Source: Jannaschia faecimaris (lineage in GTDB: Bacteria; Pseudomonadota; Alphaproteobacteria; Rhodobacterales; Rhodobacteraceae). Taken from it: a stretch of 64,000 nt of DNA. Positions 50,019 through 58,550 of the stretch are shown here, in pieces; the stretch's first letter is position 1; every line of letters starts with the position of its first letter. The notes under the pieces are model-generated. The model saw only the letters and a program-made list of their open reading frames with translations, was not told where the DNA came from and ran no database searches. The DNA lies in NCBI RefSeq assembly GCF_900107415.1, contig NZ_FNPX01000005.1:124001-188000 (forward strand), read 5' to 3'. The translations under genes were made by a program, and so were the position numbers.

Positions 50019-50707
50019 TCCGCCTCGGGGTGCCGTCCAAGGGGCGGCTTATGGAAAAGACGTTCCAATGGTTCGGCGAACGCGGCCTGACCCTTTCGCG
50101 CACCGGCAACGACCGAGAATACGCTGGCAAGGTCGACGGCGCGGACATCGCATTGGTCCTGCTGTCGGCAGGGGAGGTCCCGCGCGAACTGGCCACCGGG
50201 CGCATTCACCTCGGCGTCACCGGCAGCGATCTGGTGCGTGAAAAGCTGACGCGTTGGGCCGACAGGGTCGAAGTGATATCCCGGATGGGCTTCGGTCACG
50301 CGGACCTGATCCTGGCGGTTCCGAAAGTGTGGATTGACGTCGATACGCTGGATGACCTGGACGCCGCCGCCGCCCAGTTCCGCGCCCACCACGGGCACCG
50401 CCTGCGCATCGCGACGAAATATCACCGGCTGGTGCGCGAGTTCCTGCAGGCCAATGGCGTCGCTGACTATCAACTGGTTGATAGTCAGGGTGCCACCGAA
50501 GGCACCGTCCTGAACCACACCGCCGAGATGATCGCCGACATCACCTCCACCGGTGAGACACTGCGCGCCAATCACCTCAAGGTACTGTCGGACGGGATGA
50601 TCCACGACAGTCAGGCCACGCTCTTCAGGTCCCGCAACGCTGCCATGAACGACGCGCAGCAGGCGACGCTGAACAATCTGCGCGCCCGTCTGGAGCAGGC
50701 CGCCTAA
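50015..50707 (+). CDS. hisG: ATP phosphoribosyltransferase, short form catalytic subunit
   Basis: First enzyme of histidine synthesis, 230 residues, the short form that needs His[16 protein letters not shown] at the N-terminus and the PRPP-site region GVADYQLVDSQGATEGTVLNH (about residues 150-170) are present. It forms an overlapping hisS-hisZ-hisG unit. Its TAA overlaps the TAG of the convergent methyltransferase gene. Confidence 0.95.
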   Translation: MIRLGVPSKGRLMEKTFQWFGERGLTLSRTGNDREYAGKVDGADIALVLLSAGEVPRELATGRIHLGVTGSDLVREKLTRWADRVEVISRMGFGHADLILAVPKVWIDVDTLDDLDAAAAQFRAHHGHRLRIATKYHRLVREFLQANGVADYQLVDSQGATEGTVLNHTAEMIADITSTGETLRANHLKVLSDGMIHDSQATLFRSRNAAMNDAQQATLNNLRARLEQAA

Positions 50708-51357
50708 AGACCCGCCTGCGGCTTGAGGCGCGCCAGCACCATTAGATTGTTGGCGGGCATCTCGACGACCTCGACTGACAGGTCGAGCACGCCCAGAACC
50801 TGGCGCAAAACCGCGATATCCTTGTATCCGATGGCCGGATCCTGCGCCCGCAGCGATGTGTCGAAGGCGCGGTCCCCCTCGCTCGTCGCTCGATCGTCAC
50901 GCAGGAACGGACCATAGATCGCCAGCAGGCCACCGGGGGCCAGCGCCTTCGCTGCCTCGTCCAGAAAGACTGCCATCTCCGCGTCTGAAATGAGGTGCAA
51001 CAGGTTCACCACCAGCACCATGTCGGCTGCGTCCTGAATGGCCCAACCGGGCTGACCCGCATGGATGTCACCCGCCTCGGCCACGTTCGGCAGGCCCCTG
51101 CAGTGCGCGTCGATCGAGGCGCGGCGCTCCGGGTCCGGATCGCTGGGATGGAACACCAGGTCGGGGCGATGCGCAGCCAGCGCCGCGATATGCTGCCCGG
51201 TACCCGATGCGACCTCCAGAACGCCACCGACCCGCGGCAGCTTGGGCAACAACACCTTCAGGATCGCGTCGCGGTTCCGCTCGGCCGCGGGGGCGGTCAT
51301 CCGCCCGTCCACATCCGCGACGGGGGCAACGCTCGACGTCTGAACACGCCGGATCAT
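50704..51357 (-). CDS. DUF938-family SAM-dependent methyltransferase-like protein
   Basis: A 217-residue Rossmann-fold methyltransferase. The DUF938 opening APAAERNRDAILKVLLPKLP (about residues 27-46) leads to the SAM-binding VLEVASGTGQHIAALA (about 52-67) and DMVLVVNLLHLISD. The substrate is unknown. ATG 51357 overlaps the stop of the FAD oxidoreductase gene upstream, so both are in one unit. Confidence 0.86.
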   Translation of the reverse strand: MIRRVQTSSVAPVADVDGRMTAPAAERNRDAILKVLLPKLPRVGGVLEVASGTGQHIAALAAHRPDLVFHPSDPDPERRASIDAHCRGLPNVAEAGDIHAGQPGWAIQDAADMVLVVNLLHLISDAEMAVFLDEAAKALAPGGLLAIYGPFLRDDRATSEGDRAFDTSLRAQDPAIGYKDIAVLRQVLGVLDLSVEVVEMPANNLMVLARLKPQAGL

Positions 51358-52409
51358 CGGAATCGACCGGGGTCGAGCGCGGCGACCGTCTGCGCGTCCA
51401 ACTCGGGCGCACGCCCCGCAATAAGGTCGGCCAGCATCCGCGATGCCGCCGGGGCCGTCTGGACACCATAGCCGCCCTGCCCCGCGCACCACCAAAAACC
51501 GGAAACCTCGGACGCGCCCAGCGCCAGACATCGGTCGGGAGTGAACGTCCGCAGCCCCGCCCAGGTCGACAGCGGTCGCGTGACGGTCTCGGTCACCGCG
51601 TCCTGATAGCGGGCCAGCCCCTCGGCCAGCGTCATATCATCTGCATAGGCGTCCATCGGGTCACAAGGGGCCTCCTCTGCCGGCGACACGATCAAGGCAC
51701 CTGCATCCGGCTTGGCATACCAGCTTTCGCCCACCCCCAGCATCATAGGCCATGCCTTCACATCCCGGCCGCCCGGCGCGCGCAGCCGTGCCATCGACCG
51801 ACGCAGCGGCATCAGGCCCAGCGGCATCACCCCCGCAAGAACGGCCACCTGATCCGCCCAAGGCCCCGCTGCGTTCACGATCTGTCGGGCCGTGATCTCC
51901 GCGTCGCTCGCCCTTACCTGCCATCCACCCGGAATGGGCATGACCGACGTGACCCGCTGCCCCGTCTGCGCCGCCGCAATGGCACGCAGACCGTGCTGTA
52001 ACATCGCATCGGTATCCAGGTCGAACGCCTCTGAATCATAGGCGGTGCGCGTCACTGCCGACGACAGGATCGGTACACGCTCGCGCGCCTCGCGCACCGG
52101 GATCACGTCTATCGCCATATGGCTGAGATCAGCGTCGAAGCCCGCCTCTTCGCCCTCCAGTCCAACCACCATAAGGCCCCGCGGGCTGACCCATCCCTGC
52201 GCGGCATGGGCTGCTTTCGATGCCTTGTTGAGCGCGATCACCGGGGCCAGGCCATAGCTCTCCTCGAACAGGGCTGCGGACCGGCCCGACGCGTGGTAGC
52301 CGAAGGCGTCCTCCGCTTCCCACAAAACGACGCGACCTTCAGGTGCCAGCGCCGCGCCCGCCGAAGCCCCGGCGATACCGCCCCCGATAATCAGAAAATC
52401 GCAATCCAA
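51354..52409 (-). CDS. FAD-dependent DAO-family oxidoreductase
   Basis: A 351-residue flavoprotein. The N-terminal dinucleotide fold DFLIIGGGIAGASAGAALA (residues 4-22) and the C-terminal CAGQGGYGVQTAPAASR mark the D-amino-acid oxidase/glycine oxidase family. The substrate is not determinable. The only start that gives the Rossmann strand is TTG at 52409, supported by an upstream GAGG about 10 bases away. Confidence 0.88.
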   Translation of the reverse strand: MDCDFLIIGGGIAGASAGAALAPEGRVVLWEAEDAFGYHASGRSAALFEESYGLAPVIALNKASKAAHAAQGWVSPRGLMVVGLEGEEAGFDADLSHMAIDVIPVREARERVPILSSAVTRTAYDSEAFDLDTDAMLQHGLRAIAAAQTGQRVTSVMPIPGGWQVRASDAEITARQIVNAAGPWADQVAVLAGVMPLGLMPLRRSMARLRAPGGRDVKAWPMMLGVGESWYAKPDAGALIVSPAEEAPCDPMDAYADDMTLAEGLARYQDAVTETVTRPLSTWAGLRTFTPDRCLALGASEVSGFWWCAGQGGYGVQTAPAASRMLADLIAGRAPELDAQTVAALDPGRFR

Positions 52410-52477
52410 GACCTTACCTCTTCACACTCTTCCTCGCCTGGGCACGCGAACTGGGATACCCGTGCAACACTCTCATG

Positions 52478-53410
52478 TCAGACCTCCTCAAGGCGATCCG
52501 TGGCGGGCGCGGGGCTTTGCGACAGCGCGGTCAGCCGTGCCATCAGGTCCGCGTCCAGCGTCAGGTCAGCCGCCGCCAGCGACGGCTTCAGTTGCGCGAC
52601 GCTGCGGGCGCTGATGATCGGGGCGGTCACCGCAGGGTTCGCCATGGTCCAGGCCACGGCCAGCGTCGCCGGATGATGCCCGACCTCGGCGGCCAGTCTG
52701 GACAACTCCCGCGCCGTTACATGCATCCACTCTTGCCCATAGCGCGCGGCATAGCGGTCATCTTCGGTCAGGCGCCCCGATTCCCCGGCGGCGTATTTCC
52801 CCGACAAAAGCCCCCCACCCAGTGGTGAATAGGGCACCACCGCGATGTCCTGATCGATGGCCATCGGCAGGATTTCCACCTCTACCTGTCGCTTGACCAA
52901 CGAATACATGGGCTGGACCATGTCGATGCGAATGCCGAATGTCGCGGCGACCGCCTGTGCCTTCATCACCTGCCAGGCAGCGAAGTTGCTGACTGCGACG
53001 TGCCGGATCGTCCCGGCCTCTTTCAATTCGGCCAGCGTCTGGAAGCTTTCCTCAAGTGGCGTATCCCCGTCCCAGCGATGCAGGTAGAGGATGTCGATCA
53101 CGTCCATCTGCAACCGCTTGCGGCTGACCTCAAGGCTGTCGAGGATGTTCTTGCGCCCAGCCCCACCGCCATAGGCGGCCTTGGTCGCAATGATCAGGTC
53201 CTCGCGCTCGGCGGCGGCGAACTCCCCCAGCAGGGTCTCGGATGCCCCGTCCGTATAGACGTAGGCCGTGTCGAAAAAGGTGACGCCCCGTGCGCGGCAG
53301 GCGTCGAACATCGCGCGGCTTTCGGCTGCGTCAGCGCGCCCACCGAATTGCATGGTGCCAAAGCACAGGGATGAAAGGGCGGTGCCGTTCAGGCTGGTGA
53401 TATGAGTCAT
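52478..53410 (-). CDS. aldo/keto reductase
   Basis: A 310-residue TIM-barrel NADPH-dependent oxidoreductase. The catalytic tetrad is visible: Asp and Tyr in FFDTAYVYTDGASE (about residues 46-59), Lys in IATKAAYG and His in LYLHRWDGD. NADPH contacts are in VAVVPYSPLGGGLLSGKY. Substrate unknown. It ends 68 bases upstream of the FAD oxidoreductase gene. Confidence 0.92.
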   Translation of the reverse strand: MTHITSLNGTALSSLCFGTMQFGGRADAAESRAMFDACRARGVTFFDTAYVYTDGASETLLGEFAAAEREDLIIATKAAYGGGAGRKNILDSLEVSRKRLQMDVIDILYLHRWDGDTPLEESFQTLAELKEAGTIRHVAVSNFAAWQVMKAQAVAATFGIRIDMVQPMYSLVKRQVEVEILPMAIDQDIAVVPYSPLGGGLLSGKYAAGESGRLTEDDRYAARYGQEWMHVTARELSRLAAEVGHHPATLAVAWTMANPAVTAPIISARSVAQLKPSLAAADLTLDADLMARLTALSQSPAPATDRLEEV

Positions 53411-53450
53411 GCCCAAAGCCTAGACCGAAGGTAGCCACGGGGGGAAGCCG

Positions 53451-54449
53451 TCACGCAAGGGGCGGTGCCAGCAGATGAAGTGCCGCCCCGGCCAGCGGTG
53501 GCAGCGGGCGTTTTTCCATCACCGCGACAAACAACTGACAGGCCGCACGCAGATCCGCGCGAAAGTCGTGATAGATCAGCAAATCGATCCGCCCCTCCGC
53601 CGTCAGTGCGTGGTTCTCGGGGTCCAGGTCGTGCGCGATCAGCAGGGGCCGCGCCTGCCGCGCCTCCACTTGGGCCAGCAGCCGCCGATTGCCACCCCCG
53701 ATGGAGTACAGCGCGTCGATGGGCCGCGCGGCTGCTCGGGCGACGGCCGCGTCGAAGGCGGGCCCGTCGCCATCCTCGCGCAGGACGTCCACGGTGGCTC
53801 TAGGCAGGTATGCGGGCAAAGCGGCGCGGAAGGCCTCCAAACGCTCCCCCTCGCCGCGGAACCGTGGGTTGCGCAGGGTCACGAGGACGCGCGCCGCCCC
53901 CCCACGCAGCCATCGCCCCATGAACCATGCCGCCGTTCGGCCCGCGCGCGCGTTGTCCAGCCCGACGTAGGCGATGCGCCCGCTGTCCGGCATATCCGAT
54001 GCCAGCGTTACCACCGGGATGCCCCGCCCCGTCAGCCGCGCCACCGCCGCCGCGACCGGCTCCGCATCGGGGGCCATCAGGATGACCCCGTGACTGCCCC
54101 GCCGCCCGATACGGTCCAGCTGCGCCGCGATCCCCTCCACATTAAACCGCGCGCGCAGGTCGGCGCGCGCGCGCACAACCGGCGGCCCCAACAGGGGCAA
54201 CTCCAATGCAAGCGCCCCGTCCAGCGCATCCAGAAAACTCTGCGGGGCCTCCACCACCAAATCGATCATCATCTTGCGGCCCGAAAGGGCCAGTTGCGCC
54301 GCCTGTGCCTCCAGCTCGGCAATGGCCCGGCGCACGCGGTCTGCCGTCTGCCGGCGCACGCCGCCCCGTCCGTTCAACACGCGATCCACCGTCGCAGGTC
54401 CAAGCCCCGCCTGAAGTGCGATGTCCTTGATCAGAAAACGATGCGGCAT
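53451..54449 (-). CDS. LacI-family transcriptional regulator
   Basis: A 332-residue regulator. The N-terminal HTH (IKDIALQAGLGPATVDRVLNGRGG, residues 7-30) precedes a periplasmic-binding-protein-like effector domain with VVTLASDMPDSGRIAYVGLDN (about 140-160). It is divergent from the phytanoyl-CoA dioxygenase-family gene across 92 bases and likely controls it. The ligand is unknown; carbohydrate-like effectors are typical of the fold. Confidence 0.92.
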   Translation of the reverse strand: MPHRFLIKDIALQAGLGPATVDRVLNGRGGVRRQTADRVRRAIAELEAQAAQLALSGRKMMIDLVVEAPQSFLDALDGALALELPLLGPPVVRARADLRARFNVEGIAAQLDRIGRRGSHGVILMAPDAEPVAAAVARLTGRGIPVVTLASDMPDSGRIAYVGLDNARAGRTAAWFMGRWLRGGAARVLVTLRNPRFRGEGERLEAFRAALPAYLPRATVDVLREDGDGPAFDAAVARAAARPIDALYSIGGGNRRLLAQVEARQARPLLIAHDLDPENHALTAEGRIDLLIYHDFRADLRAACQLFVAVMEKRPLPPLAGAALHLLAPPLA

Positions 54450-54541
54450 TCTTGATGTCTTTTTGATGGTTTCTCGCGGGACGACGACCCCACCCTAGCG
54501 GCAGAATTGCCCCGGAGGAGCATTTTCGCGGAGGAAGCACG

Positions 54542-55705
54542 ATGCTGAACAAAACATCCCCGGGCGCGCCCGTCTGGCTGGGCGATACAGATTGCGATCT
54601 GGCGGCGTTTCGCACGCATGTCGAACGAACGACCGACCCCGCATTCTATCCTCACGCCGCCGAGATCGTGTCGAACGTGCCGATCTACGACGGGGCCACG
54701 CTGCCGGTCGGGTCGGCCCCCCGCGCCGTGATGGCCGAATGGAACCACGCCTTTTCCGACGGGCCGGGAATTATCGCGATCCGGGGGGGCTATGCCGAGC
54801 TCGACCTGATCGACGCCGTGACGGAAGCCCTTTCCACCATCATCATGACCGAGGAGGCGTCGGGGGCCGGTGCCGGCGACCACTTCGCCGCCGCAGGTGC
54901 CAACAGCCGCGTCTGGAACGCACACGAGAAACTGGGCGTTGCAAACCCGGCCCTGTTCGCGCGCTACAACGCCAACCCGTTGATCCGCTGGGCCGCCGAA
55001 AGCTGGCTTGGCCCCGCGTACCAGATCACCACGCAGGTCAATGTCGTCCGCCCCGGCGGGCCGGCGCAAACGGCGCACCGCGATTACCACATGGGCTTCC
55101 AGACCGCCGAGGATCTGCGCCGCTACCCCGCCTCGCAGCACGCGCTTTCGGCCCGGCTTACGCTTCAGGGGGCCGTTGCGCACAGCGACATGCCGCTGGC
55201 CTCGGGCCCGACGAAACTGCTGCCCTATTCCCAAAGCTGGCTGCCCGGATACCTGGCGGTTCTGCGACCGGAGTTTCGCGCTTATTTCGAAGAAACCTGC
55301 ATCCAGATCCCGTTGGAAAAGGGCGACCTTTTGTTCTTCAACCCCGCGACCTTCCACGCGGCGGGCCAGAACGACACGCGCGATGTTCAACGCTTCGCCA
55401 ACCTGATGCAGATCGGCTCCGCCTATGGCCGCTCAATCGAGATCGTGGACCGCGCCCGCCTGTCCCGCGCCGTCTATCCGGTGCTGGCCGATCTGGACCT
55501 GACGCCGACCCAGGTAGAAACCGTCGTCGCCGCCACCGCCGAGGGCTATCCCTTCCCAGCCAACCTCGACATCGACAGCCCCCTTTCGGGCATGGCCCCG
55601 CCAAGTCAGCAGGACCTGATGCGGCAGGCCCTTGCCGAAGGATGGGATGCCGCCCGCTTCGACACGGAACTGTTAGCGATGGAGGGGCGGAAACGCTCGC
55701 ATTGA
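54542..55705 (+). CDS. phytanoyl-CoA dioxygenase-family non-heme iron oxygenase
   Basis: A 387-residue 2-oxoglutarate/Fe(II)-dependent dioxygenase-like protein. The HxD iron ligands are in AHRDYHMGF (about residue 180) and the distal His is in TFHAAGQNDT (about 275). An Arg for 2-oxoglutarate follows in RDVQRFAN. Phytanoyl-CoA is only the namesake substrate; bacterial members hydroxylate many small molecules. GGAGGAAGC lies before ATG 54542. It is divergent from a LacI regulator. Confidence 0.88.
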   Translation: MLNKTSPGAPVWLGDTDCDLAAFRTHVERTTDPAFYPHAAEIVSNVPIYDGATLPVGSAPRAVMAEWNHAFSDGPGIIAIRGGYAELDLIDAVTEALSTIIMTEEASGAGAGDHFAAAGANSRVWNAHEKLGVANPALFARYNANPLIRWAAESWLGPAYQITTQVNVVRPGGPAQTAHRDYHMGFQTAEDLRRYPASQHALSARLTLQGAVAHSDMPLASGPTKLLPYSQSWLPGYLAVLRPEFRAYFEETCIQIPLEKGDLLFFNPATFHAAGQNDTRDVQRFANLMQIGSAYGRSIEIVDRARLSRAVYPVLADLDLTPTQVETVVAATAEGYPFPANLDIDSPLSGMAPPSQQDLMRQALAEGWDAARFDTELLAMEGRKRSH

Positions 55706-55757
55706 TCCAGGGGCCACACGCAGCGACCCGCCCCTTGCAATGGCCTTCTGTCAGCAC

Positions 55758-55791
55758 AAAAAAGCGCCCGGTGGATCACTCCGCCGGGCGC
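55758..55791 (-). terminator. rho-independent terminator of the purine transport operon
   Basis: On the minus strand GCGCCCGG pairs perfectly with CCGGGCGC across a 12-base loop (55764-55791), followed by six T residues. It lies about 20 bases after the BMP protein stop and closes the operon. Confidence 0.85.
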
Positions 55792-55812
55792 AAATTCGTC
55801 AGTGTTCGGACC

Positions 55813-56904
55813 TCAGTTCGGAATATCGCCCGAAATGCCTTCGACGTAGAAGTTCATACCGGCCAGCGTACCGTCGTCGGCGACTTCGCCATCAGCCAAC
55901 CACACCGAACCGTCCTGCTTGTTGATCGGGCCGGTGAACGGGTGGTACTCGCCCGCGGTGATCGCGGCGATCATCTCTTCCGCGGCGGCTTTGGCCTCGG
56001 CGGGAACGGCGTCGGTGATCTCGCCGATTACGACTTCACCTTCGGGCATGCCGGCCCAGGATGCCTGCTGCTCCCAGGTGCCGTCGATCACGGCCCCCAC
56101 GCGCTCGATATAGTAGGGCGACCACTCGTCGATGATCGACGCGATGCGTGGGTTCGGCTTGAACTGCGCCATGTCGGAGGCCTGACCGAAGGTAAACACA
56201 CGGCCACCGTTCTCGTTGGCCTCCTGGGCGGCGGCCTGCGGGGCGGTCGAGTCGGTATGTTGCAGGATCACGTCGACGCCCTGGTCGATCATGGCCCGCG
56301 CGGCGTCAGCCTCTTTCGCTGGGTCGAACCACGTATAGGCCCAGGTCACGACCATCTCCACGTCCGGGTTCACCTTCTTGGCGTGCAGGAAGCTGGCGTT
56401 GATGCCCTGAATCACCTCGGGGATGGGGAAAGACCCAATATAGCCGATCTTGTTGGTCTCGGTCATGTAGCCCGCGATGGTGCCCGTCACCGCACGCCCC
56501 TCGTAGAAGCGCGCATCATACGTGGACACGTTCGGATGCTCGCGCTTGAAGCCGGTCGCATGCTCGAACTTCACGTCCGGGAACTTGGCGGCAACCGCGT
56601 TCGTGGCATCCATGTAGCCGAAGGACGTGGTGAAGATGATGTCCGCCCCGCCCAGCGCCATCTGCGTGATCGCACGCTCGGCATCGGCCCCCTCGGGCAC
56701 GGTTTCCTGGTAGACCGTCTCGACCTTGTCGCCGAAATGCTCCTCGACGGCCAGGCGGCCCTGGTCATGCTGATAGGTCCATCCGCCGTCGCCGATCGGA
56801 CCGACATAGATGAAACCGGCCTTTACCGGCTCGTGCCCGTCGGCCAGCGCCGGTACGGCAAGGCCAAACGCCATCGCGCCGGCCAGAAGTGTCTTGAGTG
56901 TCAT
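55813..56904 (-). CDS. BMP-family (PnrA-like) ABC transporter substrate-binding protein
   Basis: A 363-residue periplasmic binding protein with signal MTLKTLLAGAMAFGLAVPALA. The mature start VKAGFIYVGPIGDGGWTYQHDQG is typical of BMP/PnrA proteins that bind purine nucleosides. It is not a lipoprotein because no lipobox is present. It is the last gene of an operon with two permeases, an ATPase and xanthine dehydrogenase genes, so its ligand is probably a purine or nucleoside. Confidence 0.92.
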   Translation of the reverse strand: MTLKTLLAGAMAFGLAVPALADGHEPVKAGFIYVGPIGDGGWTYQHDQGRLAVEEHFGDKVETVYQETVPEGADAERAITQMALGGADIIFTTSFGYMDATNAVAAKFPDVKFEHATGFKREHPNVSTYDARFYEGRAVTGTIAGYMTETNKIGYIGSFPIPEVIQGINASFLHAKKVNPDVEMVVTWAYTWFDPAKEADAARAMIDQGVDVILQHTDSTAPQAAAQEANENGGRVFTFGQASDMAQFKPNPRIASIIDEWSPYYIERVGAVIDGTWEQQASWAGMPEGEVVIGEITDAVPAEAKAAAEEMIAAITAGEYHPFTGPINKQDGSVWLADGEVADDGTLAGMNFYVEGISGDIPN

Positions 56905-56934
56905 TACAGTCTCCCGTTGGAACCCGCCCCGCGT

Positions 56935-57864
56935 TCAGGTCGAGGCGTGGAATGGTCTGCCGAGGTCGGCCGGGGCAGTCCCCGCCCGTCCGGCGCGAAG
57001 CGAAATAAGCACAAGAACGAGTATGGTTACAAGGTAGGGGGCCGCCGACAGCAACTCCACCGGCACCTTTGCCCCCGCCGTTTGCAAGTTAAGCTGCAAC
57101 ACGGTGATCCCGCCAAAAAGATAGGCACCCGCCAGAACGCGCCCGGCCCGCCAGGATGCAAAGACCACGATGGCCAGCGCGATCCACCCGGCCCCCGCCG
57201 TCATGCCCTCGGTCCACTGCGGGACACGCACAAGGCTCAGGTACGCGCCGCCCAGACCCGCACAGGCCCCTCCGAACGCAATCGCCATCAAACGCACCCG
57301 CCGTACGCCGTACCCCAGCGCGTGGGCCGCGTCATGGCTCTCGCCCACTGCGCGCAGGATCAGGCCCGCCCGCGTAAACTTCAGAAAGGCCCAGACCGCG
57401 ATGACCAATACCAAAGACAGATACACGATTGGATCGTGCCCGAAGAACACCCGGCCAAAGAATGGCAGGTCCGACAGCGGTCCAAGGTCGATCCGACCCA
57501 ACGAATTGGCCTTAATCCCCACGTACCCCTGCCCCAGCAAACTGCTCAGGCCCAACCCGAACAACGTCAAGGCCAACCCCGTCGCCACCTGGTTGGACAG
57601 CAAGACCTGCGTTAGAAACCCGAACAGAAGCGCCATCACCGCGCCACCGGCAGCGGCCATAAGGAACCCCAGCCACGGCGACCCCGTCTCGACCGATGCA
57701 ATGAACCCGCAAACGGCCCCCATTATCATCATTCCCTCAACGCCGAGGTTCAGGACGCCCGATTTCTCAACCACCATCTCGCCCAAGGCGGCCAGCAGGA
57801 TGGGAGTCGCGGCAACCATCAAGGACGCGATCAGAAGGGTGGGGGAGATTGCGCTCAGGTCCAT
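56935..57864 (-). CDS. BMP-type ABC transporter permease (second)
   Basis: A 309-residue inner-membrane permease with about eight to nine predicted helices. The N-terminal segment LGEMVVEKSGVLNLGVEGMM (about residues 27-46) and the EAA-like loop GESHDAAHALGYGVRRVRLMA (about 190-210) are those of YufQ-type nucleoside permeases. It sits 30 bases upstream of the BMP gene. ATG 57864 begins the first helix. Confidence 0.93.
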   Translation of the reverse strand: MDLSAISPTLLIASLMVAATPILLAALGEMVVEKSGVLNLGVEGMMIMGAVCGFIASVETGSPWLGFLMAAAGGAVMALLFGFLTQVLLSNQVATGLALTLFGLGLSSLLGQGYVGIKANSLGRIDLGPLSDLPFFGRVFFGHDPIVYLSLVLVIAVWAFLKFTRAGLILRAVGESHDAAHALGYGVRRVRLMAIAFGGACAGLGGAYLSLVRVPQWTEGMTAGAGWIALAIVVFASWRAGRVLAGAYLFGGITVLQLNLQTAGAKVPVELLSAAPYLVTILVLVLISLRAGRAGTAPADLGRPFHAST

Positions 57865-57880
57865 GGTGCCAACATCCTGA

Positions 57881-58237
57881 TCATATCCAACCCAATCCAT
57901 CTCCGAAGATCGCCCGCCGGATACGACCTGCCGACGGATACCGCGCTGCAACTACGGCGGATTGCCAGAAAAAAGCGCGACGTCCACCACGATCTTGCGA
58001 TTTTTCTTCGGTCGGCCTTCCGCAGTTGCAACCACGCAAGAACCAACGCAGGCACAGAAATGTCGCAGGCAATCCGCACAGAAAGATGCTGCCATTGATC
58101 AGCATCCAGGAACGAAGCAACCGCGCCTCCGAAAGGTCAGACGCAGGCATGAATGCAGCGACCACGGGTATCGACGCGGCGACGAAACCTGCGACAGCCC
58201 CACCTGCAATTATCGGGTATGACCGCCTCTCAGACAC
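57881..58237 (-). CDS. unrecognised small membrane protein between the permeases (B)
   Basis: A 118-residue protein with two predicted membrane helices (about residues 8-30 and 45-68). A basic C-terminal tail holds CNCGRPTEEKSQDRGGRR and ends GDGLGWI. A GTG start at 58237 overlaps the preceding gene's end by eight bases; a TTG six codons earlier is an alternative. I know no family. Its fixed place between two permease genes suggests a transporter-associated role, or none. Confidence 0.6.
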   Translation of the reverse strand: MSERRSYPIIAGGAVAGFVAASIPVVAAFMPASDLSEARLLRSWMLINGSIFLCGLPATFLCLRWFLRGCNCGRPTEEKSQDRGGRRAFFWQSAVVAARYPSAGRIRRAIFGDGLGWI

Positions 58238-58550
58238 CGCCGCCCCCTCCCGCAAGAAGCACTACGATCCACGCCCCGCAGGTCATCCCCGCCAGCACCG
58301 TCAGCATCCACATCCGAACCGTGTGCACCCCTCGCCAGCGGACGATCCCGGCGATCAATAAGGCGACCGTCAGCAGTCCGGCGATCACGGGTGCCCCGCC
58401 TCCCGGCTGGCCCGCCCCGACCGCCATGGCCAGCAAGGCCGATTTCCCGGCGATCGCCACGACCGTTACCACCACGAACAGCAGCGCCAGCCCCGCCCCC
58501 GCCGCGATCCAAAGCAGGCCCAGCCCGTCCGGTCGGTCCATCTTGGTCAT
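58230..58550 (-). CDS. unrecognised small membrane protein between the permeases (A)
   Basis: A 106-residue protein with three predicted membrane helices (about residues 12-32, 42-62, 72-100), a charged link RWRGVHTVRMW, and a glycine run before the C-terminus. ATG 58550 overlaps the stop of the first permease (ATGA), and the end overlaps the next small gene. No family recognised. Tight coupling suggests co-production with the transporter. Confidence 0.65.
   Translation of the reverse strand: MTKMDRPDGLGLLWIAAGAGLALLFVVVTVVAIAGKSALLAMAVGAGQPGGGAPVIAGLLTVALLIAGIVRWRGVHTVRMWMLTVLAGMTCGAWIVVLLAGGGGGV

Noticed and set aside
53205-53410. Possible operator between the aldo/keto reductase and the LacI gene
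   Set aside because: No convincing palindrome with a central CG was found in the short 40-base gap or nearby.
54592-57615. A 1007-codon plus-strand open frame
   Set aside because: It runs out of frame through the dioxygenase gene and antisense across the BMP and permease genes. Its composition (Arg/Pro/Gln-rich) is that of a shadow frame in GC-rich DNA.
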